39,921 bases of DNA from Elusimicrobiota bacterium (lineage in GTDB: Bacteria; Elusimicrobiota; Elusimicrobia; Elusimicrobiales; UBA9959), in the NCBI GenBank assembly GCA_009773155.1, contig WOVA01000028.1, forward strand, positions 1-39,921. The letters run 5' to 3'. Within the stretch, counting starts at the first letter, position 1. Each line of letters starts with the position of its first letter. Under the pieces are notes generated by a model. It made no database searches and was not told the origin of the DNA. It saw only the letters and a program-made list of their open reading frames with translations. Position numbers and translations under genes: made by a program. This document shows positions 32,929 to 39,921 of the stretch, piece by piece.

Positions 32929-34161
32929 TCAATAAGCCTTGAAGAGCTGCTCCACTACCTTTATCAGAGGCTGCCAGCCGAACCAGGCGCCGGCCGCCAG
33001 CAGTATCGAACCCGCCACGACCGAGACCATTACGAAGGCCTTGCCGAAGTCCTGCACCTTCAGCGTGCTCAGCAGCATGGGCTCCTTGGAGAGGTAGGCC
33101 CCGGCGGCGTAGAGTTCCTCTCCTATCAGCGTGTAGTCGCAGGAGGTGAAGAAGAACGGCAGCTGCGATTCCTGCTCGGTGCCGGCTATCTGGATGGCGC
33201 CGGTGGTGGCGCCGACCTCGGCCAGCAGCAGGGACTCGGCCATGAAGTGGCCGATGAAGAAGCAGGCGGCCGGCTTCTCGCGGTGTATCATGCCGTCCAC
33301 GGAGGCCGCGTAGGAGAACTGGTCGTTGCTGACGAAGAAGTTGATGTCGTCGCGGTAGGAGTCCGGGCGCTCCATCTCCAGGTAGGACTGCTTCACGACT
33401 TCTTTGCAGACGGTCATGACTATCGGGTCGAAGTGCGGGACCTTGAGCTGGGTGTCGTACTGGGCGACCTTGCGCGCCACCTCGCCAAGTATGGAAGTGG
33501 AGGCGATCGTGGGGACCAGGCTCATCTGGCCTATGCCGGTCGAGTAGAAGATCGGGCGGCCCATCTCGGTGGCGCGGCCTATGGCCTCGTCTATGGCGTC
33601 CAGTCCGGCGATGCGGCGGATGAACAGCCCCTTGCGCCTGGCGTGGGAGACTGTCCAGAAGAAGCCTATGGTTATGGCCAGCATCAGCAGGAAATTATTG
33701 AGGCGGGCCGCGTTGAACCAGTTCCCTTTTATGACGGTCCTGACGGGCTCCGTCTCTGCCGACGCCGCGCCCCTGACCATGCGCAGTTTGAAATCCAGTT
33801 CCTGCGGCTTGTCCAGCCGGCCGAAAACCGCGGAAGTGTCGAGCCTGACCGCGTTGCGGCCGGCCGCCGGACTCCAGGCCCAGAAAGGCCGGTTGAAATC
33901 GCTTTCGGACTTCGCTTCGGCCTTAAAATCCGCCAGCTTGACCCAGGCCGGTTTGGCGGGATCGGAGACATAAACCTCTATGACCGCGCCCGCGGCGGCC
34001 GAACCGGGCGAGTCCCAGCGCAGCAGGGCGGCGCCGCCGGCGTCGCCGGGCATATCGGCGGCCGTAAAACCCGTGAGAGGGGGTAGAACGGCCGGCGGCT
34101 TGGCGGCGGAAGAGAGGGCGGTGAGGAACAAAAACGGCAGGAATAATGGGATTTTTTTCAT
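32929..34161 (-). CDS. DUF6754-like protein with signal peptide and FN3-like domain
   Basis: The 410-residue protein has a signal peptide (KKIPLFLPFLFLTALSSAA), then a beta-rich FN3-like periplasmic domain (about 25-155: ALLRWDSPGSAAAGAVIEVYV and LDFKLRMVRG). A membrane helix follows at about 168-186 (LLMLAITIGFFWTVSHA), then a conserved 190-residue domain (GLDAIDEAIGRATEMGRPIFYSTG, ASTSILGEVARKVAQYD, FFIGHFMAESLLLAEVGA). A C-terminal helix lies at about 375-395. From memory this middle domain matches proteins labelled DUF6754; I could not check this. With one helix after the signal, the conserved domain should be cytoplasmic and the FN3 part periplasmic. Confidence 0.6.
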   Translation of the reverse strand: MKKIPLFLPFLFLTALSSAAKPPAVLPPLTGFTAADMPGDAGGAALLRWDSPGSAAAGAVIEVYVSDPAKPAWVKLADFKAEAKSESDFNRPFWAWSPAAGRNAVRLDTSAVFGRLDKPQELDFKLRMVRGAASAETEPVRTVIKGNWFNAARLNNFLLMLAITIGFFWTVSHARRKGLFIRRIAGLDAIDEAIGRATEMGRPIFYSTGIGQMSLVPTIASTSILGEVARKVAQYDTQLKVPHFDPIVMTVCKEVVKQSYLEMERPDSYRDDINFFVSNDQFSYAASVDGMIHREKPAACFFIGHFMAESLLLAEVGATTGAIQIAGTEQESQLPFFFTSCDYTLIGEELYAAGAYLSKEPMLLSTLKVQDFGKAFVMVSVVAGSILLAAGAWFGWQPLIKVVEQLFKAY

Positions 34162-34176
34162 AATTTTCCGTCCCTA

Positions 34177-34205
34177 AATATACAATTAATAGGAAGCCTT
34201 TGCAA
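34177..34205 (-). promoter_or_regulatory. Possible internal promoter before the DUF6754-like gene
   Basis: Read on the minus strand, TTGCAA (34205-34200), a 17-base spacer and TATATT (34182-34177) lie in the 48-base AT-rich gap after the glycosyltransferase gene. Transcription would start near 34170, leaving a leader of only about 10 bases that includes a GGGACGG Shine-Dalgarno-like stretch. This would let the four-gene membrane set be expressed apart from the MutL-like genes. Confidence 0.4.
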
Positions 34206-34209
34206 GAAA

Positions 34210-36426
34210 CTACCGCTCCCCCTCTATTCCGCGCATCACCACGTCCCTGACCAGGTTGAAGGCGGGCTGCCGCCCCGGTTTTTCGGCCGCTATCTCGTAG
34301 ACCGCCACGCGGTTTACGAAGCGGCCGGCCTCGGTCTCGGTCCAGCCCTGCAGTTCCACGGCGTGACGGTCCCAGAAATCGTAGAAATTCCTCCTGGCGG
34401 CCGCGTCCCAGTAAAAAGTACGATAGCCCCGGCCCAGCCTTATCGCCTCGGCCACGTTGAGCACGAGGTGGGTAATGCCGGCCCCGGCCATGAGCTCATA
34501 AAGCTCGCGCCCGCTCCTGGAGGCGGCGGAGAGTTCCACGACGGGGTTGAGGTCGAACACAGAGGAGGCGAGGTACTGCCTTTGCAGGTAGAAGGTCCTG
34601 GCGTCGCCGATGACCAGGACACGGGCGTCCGCCGGCAGGTTCCGGTTGATATAGTCGTAAGCCCGCCAGGAGCTGTAGGCGTGGCCTGGCCTGGTCTTCG
34701 GCAGGAATTCCTCGCGGCTCTCCGCGCCGGTCGGCACCAGATGCCTGCCCTGGGAATTGAAGATGATCAGACCCCAGGCCGCCGAAACGCAGAAAGAGGC
34801 CAGCATGGCCCAGCGTACCCCGGCTTTAAGCCCGGTCCGCTCCCGGCCGGCCAGCGCCCCGGCCAGCAGCACTCCGGCGGCGGGAAGCGCGGGCATCAGG
34901 AAGCGCACCATCGAAGAAGAGAAGGACCAGGTGAGCCATACCGTGAGGAAATAGGCCCAGAGCGGGGGGGCCGCGGAGGACGGAGCGGCGAGGAGGAAGC
35001 AGACCGGCAGCAGCGCCAGGAACAGCGGCGAAAAGAACTCGGAATTGGCGACCTTTCCCATGGTCGTCGCCCACGGATGCATAAGCCAGCGCCCGGGCTC
35101 GAATCCGCCCATCTGCCGCGTCTCGCCGAGGAAGCCCTTTATCTTCTCCGGGCTCGAAAGAGGGTCCGCGCCGAAGACGGTCGTCATGAAAGGATAGACG
35201 GGATTGCCCTTGTAAGCCCAGTTCCTGGCCAGCCAGGGCGCCACCACCAGCGCCGCTATGAGGCCGGTAAAAGCCAGTTCCTTGAGCATGGCGCGGTCCA
35301 GGCGCCGCTCCTTCGCCAGGTAGGCCGCGCCGGCGCCCAAGGCCGGGAAAAGCCCGGTGTACTTGGTCCCCATGGCCATGCCGGCCATGAGTCCGGCCAG
35401 CGCCAGCCAGCCGTAGCGGCCTTCTCCTTCCGCCCGCAGGGCCGAGTAAAGGGCCAGCGTCGAGAAAAGGGTCAGCAGCGTGTCGGTGCCCGCCGACCAG
35501 GAGGCCACCATTACGTGCGTGACGGCGTAGAAGAGGGCCGCGGCCCAGAGGCCGGCCCGGCGGCCGTAAAGGCGCCGCCCCAGCGCGAAAGCCGCCAGGG
35601 CCGAGAACAGGCCGGCGGAAAAATTCAGGAGTTTGGCGCAGGTGTCCCCGTTAAAGAAAAGCGCCGCGGAATAGAGCAGGCCGTGCGCCATCGGCAGATT
35701 GGAGTAAAGATTGTAGGGGATATGTTCTATCCCGCCGGCGAGGTTATAGGCGTTGGGCGCGGCCAGGTGGTAGACCAGGGCGTCGTAGAATATTTCCGGC
35801 CCCAGGGCGGCCGTCAGGTTGACCAGCAGCACCCCGGCGAGAAGGAGGAGAAGGAGCATGTCGGCGGCGGAGAGAGACTCACCGGCCGCATCAGCGGGGG
35901 ACACCATGCGGCATGGTGTCCCAGTACCATCTGCGCCCGCGAAGCCCCGGCGGGCTCTTTCGAGATGGACGAAAAGCCCGAAGCCGGCCAGGCCGGCGCC
36001 GCAGGCCATGACGGCCCATTTGTAAAGAAGGCCTGTGAAGCCAAGAACGGTGAAGGCAAGAGAAAACACCGCCAGGCCGGCACCGAACGAGAAGATCAGC
36101 CTCTCCAGCCGGGTGGAGCCGCGGTAGAAAAGCCGAGACAACAGGCCTCCCGCCATGACCGCGGCCGCGGCAAAGACGCAACCGGCCAGCAGGGAAGAAG
36201 CCGCGGCGGCGGAGGCTTTAAAAGAAACCGGGAAATACTGGAAGGGGGAAAGGGCGCGCGCCAGCAGGGAACTTTCTGGCAGTAAGGAGGAATAATGCGA
36301 GAAGAGGACGAACCCTCCCCAGCCGAGAACGGCGGCCCAGGCCAGCCAGGCGGGGAAGCGGGCGGGCTCCGCCTGAACGGGAGCCCGCTCCGCTTTCCTC
36401 TCCACTTTACGGTGCTTCTTTCCCAA
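34210..36426 (-). CDS. Large GT39-like membrane glycosyltransferase
   Basis: This protein of about 738 residues has many helices. A first-loop acidic motif GPEIFYDALVYHLAAPNAY (catalytic-type Asp) is followed by NLPMAHGLLY and SWSAGTDTLLTLFSTLALYSAL, typical of GT-C dolichyl- or polyprenyl-phosphate-dependent enzymes. The C-terminal ~150 residues form a soluble alpha/beta domain. I start at TTG 36426, one base after the upstream stop. GTG 36405 is an alternative. The ATG at 36510 would overlap the upstream gene by 83 bases in an unrelated frame. Family A copy 4 encodes a loop insert (ADGTGTPCRMVSPADAA) after the fifth or so helix. The acceptor is unknown. Confidence 0.7.
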   Translation of the reverse strand: MGKKHRKVERKAERAPVQAEPARFPAWLAWAAVLGWGGFVLFSHYSSLLPESSLLARALSPFQYFPVSFKASAAAASSLLAGCVFAAAAVMAGGLLSRLFYRGSTRLERLIFSFGAGLAVFSLAFTVLGFTGLLYKWAVMACGAGLAGFGLFVHLERARRGFAGADGTGTPCRMVSPADAAGESLSAADMLLLLLLAGVLLVNLTAALGPEIFYDALVYHLAAPNAYNLAGGIEHIPYNLYSNLPMAHGLLYSAALFFNGDTCAKLLNFSAGLFSALAAFALGRRLYGRRAGLWAAALFYAVTHVMVASWSAGTDTLLTLFSTLALYSALRAEGEGRYGWLALAGLMAGMAMGTKYTGLFPALGAGAAYLAKERRLDRAMLKELAFTGLIAALVVAPWLARNWAYKGNPVYPFMTTVFGADPLSSPEKIKGFLGETRQMGGFEPGRWLMHPWATTMGKVANSEFFSPLFLALLPVCFLLAAPSSAAPPLWAYFLTVWLTWSFSSSMVRFLMPALPAAGVLLAGALAGRERTGLKAGVRWAMLASFCVSAAWGLIIFNSQGRHLVPTGAESREEFLPKTRPGHAYSSWRAYDYINRNLPADARVLVIGDARTFYLQRQYLASSVFDLNPVVELSAASRSGRELYELMAGAGITHLVLNVAEAIRLGRGYRTFYWDAAARRNFYDFWDRHAVELQGWTETEAGRFVNRVAVYEIAAEKPGRQPAFNLVRDVVMRGIEGER
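35882..35932 (-). repeat. Family A in-frame palindromic repeat, copy 4 (51 bp, reversed)
   Basis: The palindrome core (35898-35909 with 35911-35922) and flanks match copy 3 almost base for base on the plus strand. The host gene runs on the minus strand, so here the repeat is translated from its other strand as TGTPCRMVSPADAA. The frame stays open, showing that the unit is readable in both orientations. Confidence 0.9.
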
Positions 36427-36427
36427 C

Positions 36428-37552
36428 CTATTTTTCCAGAACTTCGATATTGGCCCTGGGAACGGTGAGCCTGGTGCCGTCGGCCAGCTGCACTTCCAGC
36501 ACGCGGACATGGCTCTCGCTGGCGCACCTGGTCAGCTCGGGCGGCAGCGACAGTACCGTGCCGATCACCCCGAAGTGCGGCGCCCGGATTATGCGCACGG
36601 GGTCGCCGGGCTCTATCCAGCCGCGGCCCTCCTCGCGCTTGCACTCCTTGACGTCCTTGGGATAGCCGGGGACGATGATCTCCGGGCGCATGACGCCGGC
36701 GCGGATCTGCGTGGCCCCGCTGACGCTGGCGTTCTCGCCGTTGCGCGAAGCCAGCTGCTTGAAGGTATACTCCGCCATCGGGATCAGGCCGAACCCCTCG
36801 GTTACGATGAGGGTGAGGCCTATCTTCTCGGTGCCGGTCACGGCGACGCCTATATCGTAGCCGAGGATCTGGCGCAGGTCGCGGTCGTGTATGCCGCCCA
36901 CTACGATGGCGTGGACCCCGGCCTCTATGGCGCGCTTGATCGTGGCCAGGCCGGCGTGCTTGCCGCCTATCACGATCTTTCCCTTATGCACGTCCTTGAT
37001 ATGCTCCGGGGTCAGTTCCTCGTCGGGCGTCTCTACGGCTATCGCTATGGGGCCGTTGGTCTCGCCCCCGATACCGAAGATGCCCTGTATGAAAGTGCCC
37101 TCGGTCTCTACGGTCACGCCGAAATTGGGGTGGACCTCCACGACCTTGCCCTTTATGTAGGACTGCAGCGGCAGCACCTTCGGGGGCTCGCGCAGCAGCA
37201 TCTGGCCCGTGATCCCGGAGACGCTGTCCACGGTGCCGGTTATCGGCGACTCGACCGTGGTCTTGAACCACTTTATGAGGGGCTTGTTCTCCGCCAGTAT
37301 ATCGCCCTTCTTCACCGGGTCGCCCGCCTTCTTGAGCAGGAAGGGAGAGATCTCCTCCGGCGTGACCGAGAGGCGGTTGGCTATATTGACCGGGAAGACC
37401 TTGCCTGGCAGCTCGGTCTGCGCCACCACGTCGGTGGAGGCGACCTCCTGCCCCTCCTCCGCGAGGACCTTGCCGGGGATGGGGAGCACCCGCCGCTTGC
37501 GCAGCACGGTGCAGGGTATAACTTTGAGTCCGGGTGTATATGCGTGAGCCAT
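36428..37552 (-). CDS. Barrel-sandwich (biotinyl/lipoyl-like) plus KOW-like protein
   Basis: This 374-residue soluble protein lies next to the MutL-like gene. Residues 15-120 show two barrel-sandwich half-motifs (VLAEEGQEVASTDVVAQTELPG and AGDPVKKGDILAENKPL, then VESPITGTVDSVSG), as in RnfC/NqrA or biotin-carrier folds. No MKM-type modified lysine is seen. Residues 135-300 are an alpha/beta region with Gly-rich GIFGIGGETNGPIAIA and AIVVGGIHDRDL. The C-terminal 70 residues read like a KOW/SH3 barrel (WIEPGDPVRIIRAPHFGVIGTV). I infer a structural partner of the MutL-like ATPase; no catalytic motif is evident. Confidence 0.55.
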   Translation of the reverse strand: MAHAYTPGLKVIPCTVLRKRRVLPIPGKVLAEEGQEVASTDVVAQTELPGKVFPVNIANRLSVTPEEISPFLLKKAGDPVKKGDILAENKPLIKWFKTTVESPITGTVDSVSGITGQMLLREPPKVLPLQSYIKGKVVEVHPNFGVTVETEGTFIQGIFGIGGETNGPIAIAVETPDEELTPEHIKDVHKGKIVIGGKHAGLATIKRAIEAGVHAIVVGGIHDRDLRQILGYDIGVAVTGTEKIGLTLIVTEGFGLIPMAEYTFKQLASRNGENASVSGATQIRAGVMRPEIIVPGYPKDVKECKREEGRGWIEPGDPVRIIRAPHFGVIGTVLSLPPELTRCASESHVRVLEVQLADGTRLTVPRANIEVLEK

Positions 37553-37577
37553 AATTTTCTCCTTGGTCGCCGCGCCG

Positions 37578-39371
37578 TCAGGCCGGGTACATCTCCATGG
37601 CCTTGTACCATTTGTTCAGTTCGGATATCCGCCTGGCGTGCGCCTTGGGCAGCTCGAAGGGCCTGCCGCGGCCGTCCAGGACCAGGCCGACCTGGCCGCC
37701 CTCGCACTTGGCCTCGCGGGAATTGCCCGGGCCGGCGCCGACGTCGAACCCCTTGGCGGGCCTGAGGACCATCTTCCCATTGGCCTGCGCGAAAGGCAGG
37801 TGTATAAGTTCGCCGAAGCGCAGCGTGCCCGAGACCGGCTTGCCTCCTTCGGGCAGCAGTTCCCAGTCCAGTATGTTCGCGCCTTCCCTGGCGAGGCCTT
37901 TGGGGGCGACGCAGGTGCCCAGGCGCACCAGGCAATCGTGGTAGAACACGTCCAGCGCGGCCTTCTCGCTGATCTGCGACAGCACGCCCAGGTGCGGCAT
38001 CATGAAGATGGAGTCCACGGCGAACATCGTCACGCCCTCGGGCTGGTAGGCGTCTATCATCATCATCATCGACTGGGTGCGGCGGGGGGAGTGGGCCAGG
38101 ATGCCGCCGGAGCCTATGATGTAGTCCAGGTGCATGAGGCTTATCAGGCTCTGCCCGCTGGCGGTCTGGTCGAAGGCGTCGGAGATGGAGCGCTCCTGCT
38201 GCACGCCCTTGAGGCCGACGGCCAGCGCCTTATGCTGGTCGAAGGCCAGGCGCAGCGCCTCGCGGCTGACCGCGTGCTCCACCTGCAGTTCCTCGACCGT
38301 CTGCGGTATCGTCGTCGGGCGGATCATCTTGTTCTTTAGGCGGTTGCGCAGGTCCTGCTCCTCTATGTCGAAGGGCAGCCAGCGCAGGATGTTGGGCAGG
38401 CCGGCCTCGGCCATCACGTTGGAGATGGAGTAGCTCATGCCGAGGTTGGCGCTGACCGTGCGGTTGAAGACCCCGGTGAAAACGCTGAACACGTCGGTGG
38501 TGGCGCCGCCGATGTCCACGGCCAGCACGTTGAAGTTATTGGCCTTGGCGAACTTCTCGGTCATCGTGCCTACGGCGGCCGGCGTGGGCATGATGGGGGC
38601 GCCGACCATCTTCATAAGCTTCGGGTAGCCCGGGGCCTGCTGCATGACGTGCTCCAGGAAGATGTCGTGGATCTTGTGGCGGGCGGGCATCAGGTTCTCG
38701 CGCTCGAGCACGGGGCGGAGATTTTCGGTCACTATCAGCGCCGTCTGCTCGTCGAGGATCTCCTTTATCTGCGGCTGCGCCTTGTTGTTGCCGGCGTAGA
38801 TGACGGGGAGCTTATAGGAGGCCCCCAGGCGCGGCTTGGGGTCGGCGGCCTTGATGAAGTGGGCCAGCTCCACCACGTGCGTCACCGTACCGCCGTCCGT
38901 GCCGCCGGAGAGGAGCATCATGTCGGGGCGCAGCTGGCGGATGCGCTCTATCTTCTCGTGGTCCGCGCGGCCGTCGTTGGAGGCCAGCACGTCCATGACT
39001 ATGGCGCCGGCGCCCAGCGCGCAGCGCTGCGCGGACTCGCCGGTCATCGCCTTGACGGCGCCCGCGACCATCATCTGCAGGCCGCCGCCGGCGGAGGAGG
39101 TGGAGACGTAGACATCCACTCCGATATTGCCGTCGGCGGGGGTTATGATCGTCTCGCCGTCGAGTATCTTCCGGCCCGAGAGCTCCTCGACCTCGGTTAT
39201 CGCGTTGAGCACGCCCTTGGTGACGTCCTCGAAAGGGGCCTCTACGGTGGTGGGGGCCTCGCCGCGGAAGGTCTGGCGGTAGGTATCGCCCTTCTTCTCT
39301 ATAAGGATGGCCTTGGTGGTGGTGCTGCCGCAGTCGGTGGCGATGATTATCCGGGGTTCTTTATTTTCCAT
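37578..39371 (-). CDS. MutL/GlmL-like ASKHA ATPase
   Basis: This 597-residue protein resembles glutamate mutase component L (MutL/GlmL). It has the actin-like ATPase signature ATDCGSTTTKAILIEKKG at residues 11-28 (phosphate 1) and AVDIGGATTDVFSV near residue 300 (phosphate 2). LSGGTDGGTVTHVVELA and SGGILAHSPRR are further Gly-rich loops. In clostridial clusters MutL sits with the B12-dependent mutase subunits GlmS and GlmE. Neither is here, and all neighbours are membrane proteins. I chose ATG 39371 because GGAGAG lies five bases upstream; a longer reading would run back through the upstream gene's repeat. Confidence 0.8.
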   Translation of the reverse strand: MENKEPRIIIATDCGSTTTKAILIEKKGDTYRQTFRGEAPTTVEAPFEDVTKGVLNAITEVEELSGRKILDGETIITPADGNIGVDVYVSTSSAGGGLQMMVAGAVKAMTGESAQRCALGAGAIVMDVLASNDGRADHEKIERIRQLRPDMMLLSGGTDGGTVTHVVELAHFIKAADPKPRLGASYKLPVIYAGNNKAQPQIKEILDEQTALIVTENLRPVLERENLMPARHKIHDIFLEHVMQQAPGYPKLMKMVGAPIMPTPAAVGTMTEKFAKANNFNVLAVDIGGATTDVFSVFTGVFNRTVSANLGMSYSISNVMAEAGLPNILRWLPFDIEEQDLRNRLKNKMIRPTTIPQTVEELQVEHAVSREALRLAFDQHKALAVGLKGVQQERSISDAFDQTASGQSLISLMHLDYIIGSGGILAHSPRRTQSMMMMIDAYQPEGVTMFAVDSIFMMPHLGVLSQISEKAALDVFYHDCLVRLGTCVAPKGLAREGANILDWELLPEGGKPVSGTLRFGELIHLPFAQANGKMVLRPAKGFDVGAGPGNSREAKCEGGQVGLVLDGRGRPFELPKAHARRISELNKWYKAMEMYPA

Positions 39372-39753
39372 TTTTCTCTCCGTTCTTCTCTCCGGCCGGA
39401 TCAGGGCGGCATTCGCCGCAGTCGGTGCCGGGAGCACTGCGACCGGCCGGGGGTGCTTCCGGCTCGAGACGCTCTATAAGGTACGAAACCGCGCTGGGGT
39501 TCTCCAGCATGTCGACTATCTTCTGCGCTTCCTCTTTCTTGAAGAGGATCGTGATAAAGGGCATCAGGAAGACCAGCGCCTGCGAGCCGATATTATGGAG
39601 GGGGCGGCTGCTCTCCACGGCCAGGGCCGCCACCTGTCCCAGGGAACGTTCCCTGATCCTGGCGGCTATCTTTTCCAGTAGGGCCTTCTCCTCTTCCGTG
39701 ACCGGCTTATGGGAAGGCAGGCTGAAAGCGTTTTTCCAGAAAGGGTCCTTCAC
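39361..39753 (-). CDS. Small conserved-looking membrane protein before MutL, with repeat-derived tail
   Basis: This 130-residue protein starts at GTG 39753 after GGGAGG and is the first gene of the eight-gene cluster. A helical N-terminus (TEEEKALLEKIAARIRERS) leads to one hydrophobic segment, IGSQALVFLMPFITILF (about 55-71), and a helix EEAQKIVDMLENPSAVSYLIERLE. From about residue 102 the sequence comes from family B copy 2 (PAGRSAPGTDCGECRPDP), followed by a Glu/Lys/Asn tail. The stop lies 11 bases inside the MutL-like gene. I do not recognise the family; position suggests a membrane anchor for MutL. Confidence 0.6.
   Translation of the reverse strand: MKDPFWKNAFSLPSHKPVTEEEKALLEKIAARIRERSLGQVAALAVESSRPLHNIGSQALVFLMPFITILFKKEEAQKIVDMLENPSAVSYLIERLEPEAPPAGRSAPGTDCGECRPDPAGEKNGEKNGK
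39397..39450 (-). repeat. Family B in-frame repeat, copy 2 (54 bp)
   Basis: This is the complement of copy 1 (25657-25710) with two differences in 54 bases. Read with its host gene it occupies exactly 18 codons in the same phase as copy 1, giving PAGRSAPGTDCGECRPDP. It lies just before the MutL-like start, at the C-terminal end of the small membrane protein. Confidence 0.9.
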
Positions 39754-39780
39754 AAACCTCCCGCGCTTGGTCGCGTGTTA

Positions 39781-39809
39781 ATATTAGAAAATAATACACG
39801 GGGCCGCAA
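39781..39809 (-). promoter_or_regulatory. Possible promoter of the eight-gene minus-strand cluster
   Basis: On the minus strand TTGCGG (39809-39804), a 17-base spacer and TAATAT (39786-39781) precede the first gene, predicting a start near 39774 and a leader of about 20 bases. The -10 region is in a clearly AT-rich patch. The -35 match is weak beyond TTG. Confidence 0.4.
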
Positions 39810-39840
39810 CCCCCGGAAAGGGCCTGTAGTAATTTTTTTA

Positions 39841-39921
39841 AAATGTCCGCTTTGCGGCAAATAGAAATGTCCGGTTTAAATGGTAAAAACTCCTTGTTCC
39901 AAAAGGACGAGGAGGCACGAT
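39841..39921 (+). mobile_element. Probable left end of an IS21-like element (partial)
   Basis: AAATGTCCG occurs twice at 24-base spacing (39841-39849 and 39865-39873), separated by TTTGCGGCAAATAG. Multiple short terminal repeats of this kind are typical of IS21-type ends. A GAGGAGG Shine-Dalgarno sequence (39909-39915) is placed correctly for an ATG whose first two bases end the window, presumably the transposase gene. No transposase protein can be read here, so the call rests on the end pattern alone. Confidence 0.4.

Noticed and set aside
10280-35922. Family A palindromes as terminators or operators
   Set aside because: All copies are inside coding genes without U-tracts, and they keep the frame open, so a protein-level insertion explains them better.
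34363-36285. 640-codon plus-strand open frame
   Set aside because: It is opposite the glycosyltransferase gene, and its translation is Arg/Gly/His-rich with no helices.
36428-37552. Biotin carrier protein for the carboxyltransferase at 16171-17796
   Set aside because: The fold pattern is barrel-sandwich-like, but there is no MKM-type biotinylation site and it belongs to a distant, opposite-strand cluster.
10264-39450. Repeats as a CRISPR array
   Set aside because: The copies are single and kilobases apart, with no regular spacers and no cas genes.

Overview
The window is GC-rich, densely packed bacterial DNA. PorV-type and other outer-membrane signatures, a membrane-bound [NiFe] hydrogenase and heavy use of ATA and AGG codons suggest a Gram-negative anaerobe. 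The gene content recalls uncultured Elusimicrobiota, but this is inferred from memory and no taxonomic marker gene is present.

Layout. At 109-5424 lie a PTS EIIA-like regulator, a BadF-type sugar-kinase-like ATPase, an intergenic 422-bp inverted-repeat-bounded element with a multi-stem fold, an inositol monophosphatase, and a minus-strand trio (MBL-fold hydrolase, small membrane-anchored protein, PorV-like outer-membrane protein with a C-terminal CsgG/FlgO-like part). At 5550-7214 is a GT39-like membrane glycosyltransferase. At 7420-17796 lies a PfaA-like secondary-lipid/PUFA-synthase operon: KS-AT-KS, two near-identical ACPs, KR and DH, then an Sfp-type phosphopantetheinyl transferase and a biotin-dependent carboxyltransferase subunit. 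The first ACP is in a different reading frame from both flanks. At 17798-18942 there is a remnant of an outer-membrane beta-barrel gene and an AT-richer MNT/HEPN toxin-antitoxin pair. At 19067-28534 is an eleven-gene operon for a group 4 [NiFe] hydrogenase with a complex I-like subunit set (three antiporter-like subunits plus J, K, A, B, C, D, H and I). The large subunit keeps all four Ni-binding cysteines. An MscS channel and a SurA/PpiC-type chaperone follow, ending at a bidirectional terminator.

At 30647-39753, all on the minus strand, is a run of eight genes: a small membrane protein, a MutL/GlmL-like ASKHA ATPase, a barrel-sandwich plus KOW-like protein, a GT39-like transferase, a DUF6754-like protein and three further membrane proteins. 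No glutamate mutase is present. I regard this as the best candidate for an uncharacterised membrane system. The right edge looks like the start of an IS21-type element.

The most striking cross-cutting signal is two families of short repeats inserted in frame inside unrelated protein genes. Family A is a 51-bp palindromic unit with four copies: in the synthase (two), the hydrogenase ferredoxin subunit and the glycosyltransferase (the last in reverse orientation). Family B is a 54-bp unit with two copies, 52/54 identical: in the hydrogenase C subunit and in the small protein before MutL. Both unit lengths are multiples of three and the copies sit in linkers or loops. They resemble Rickettsia palindromic elements in behaviour, though not in sequence.
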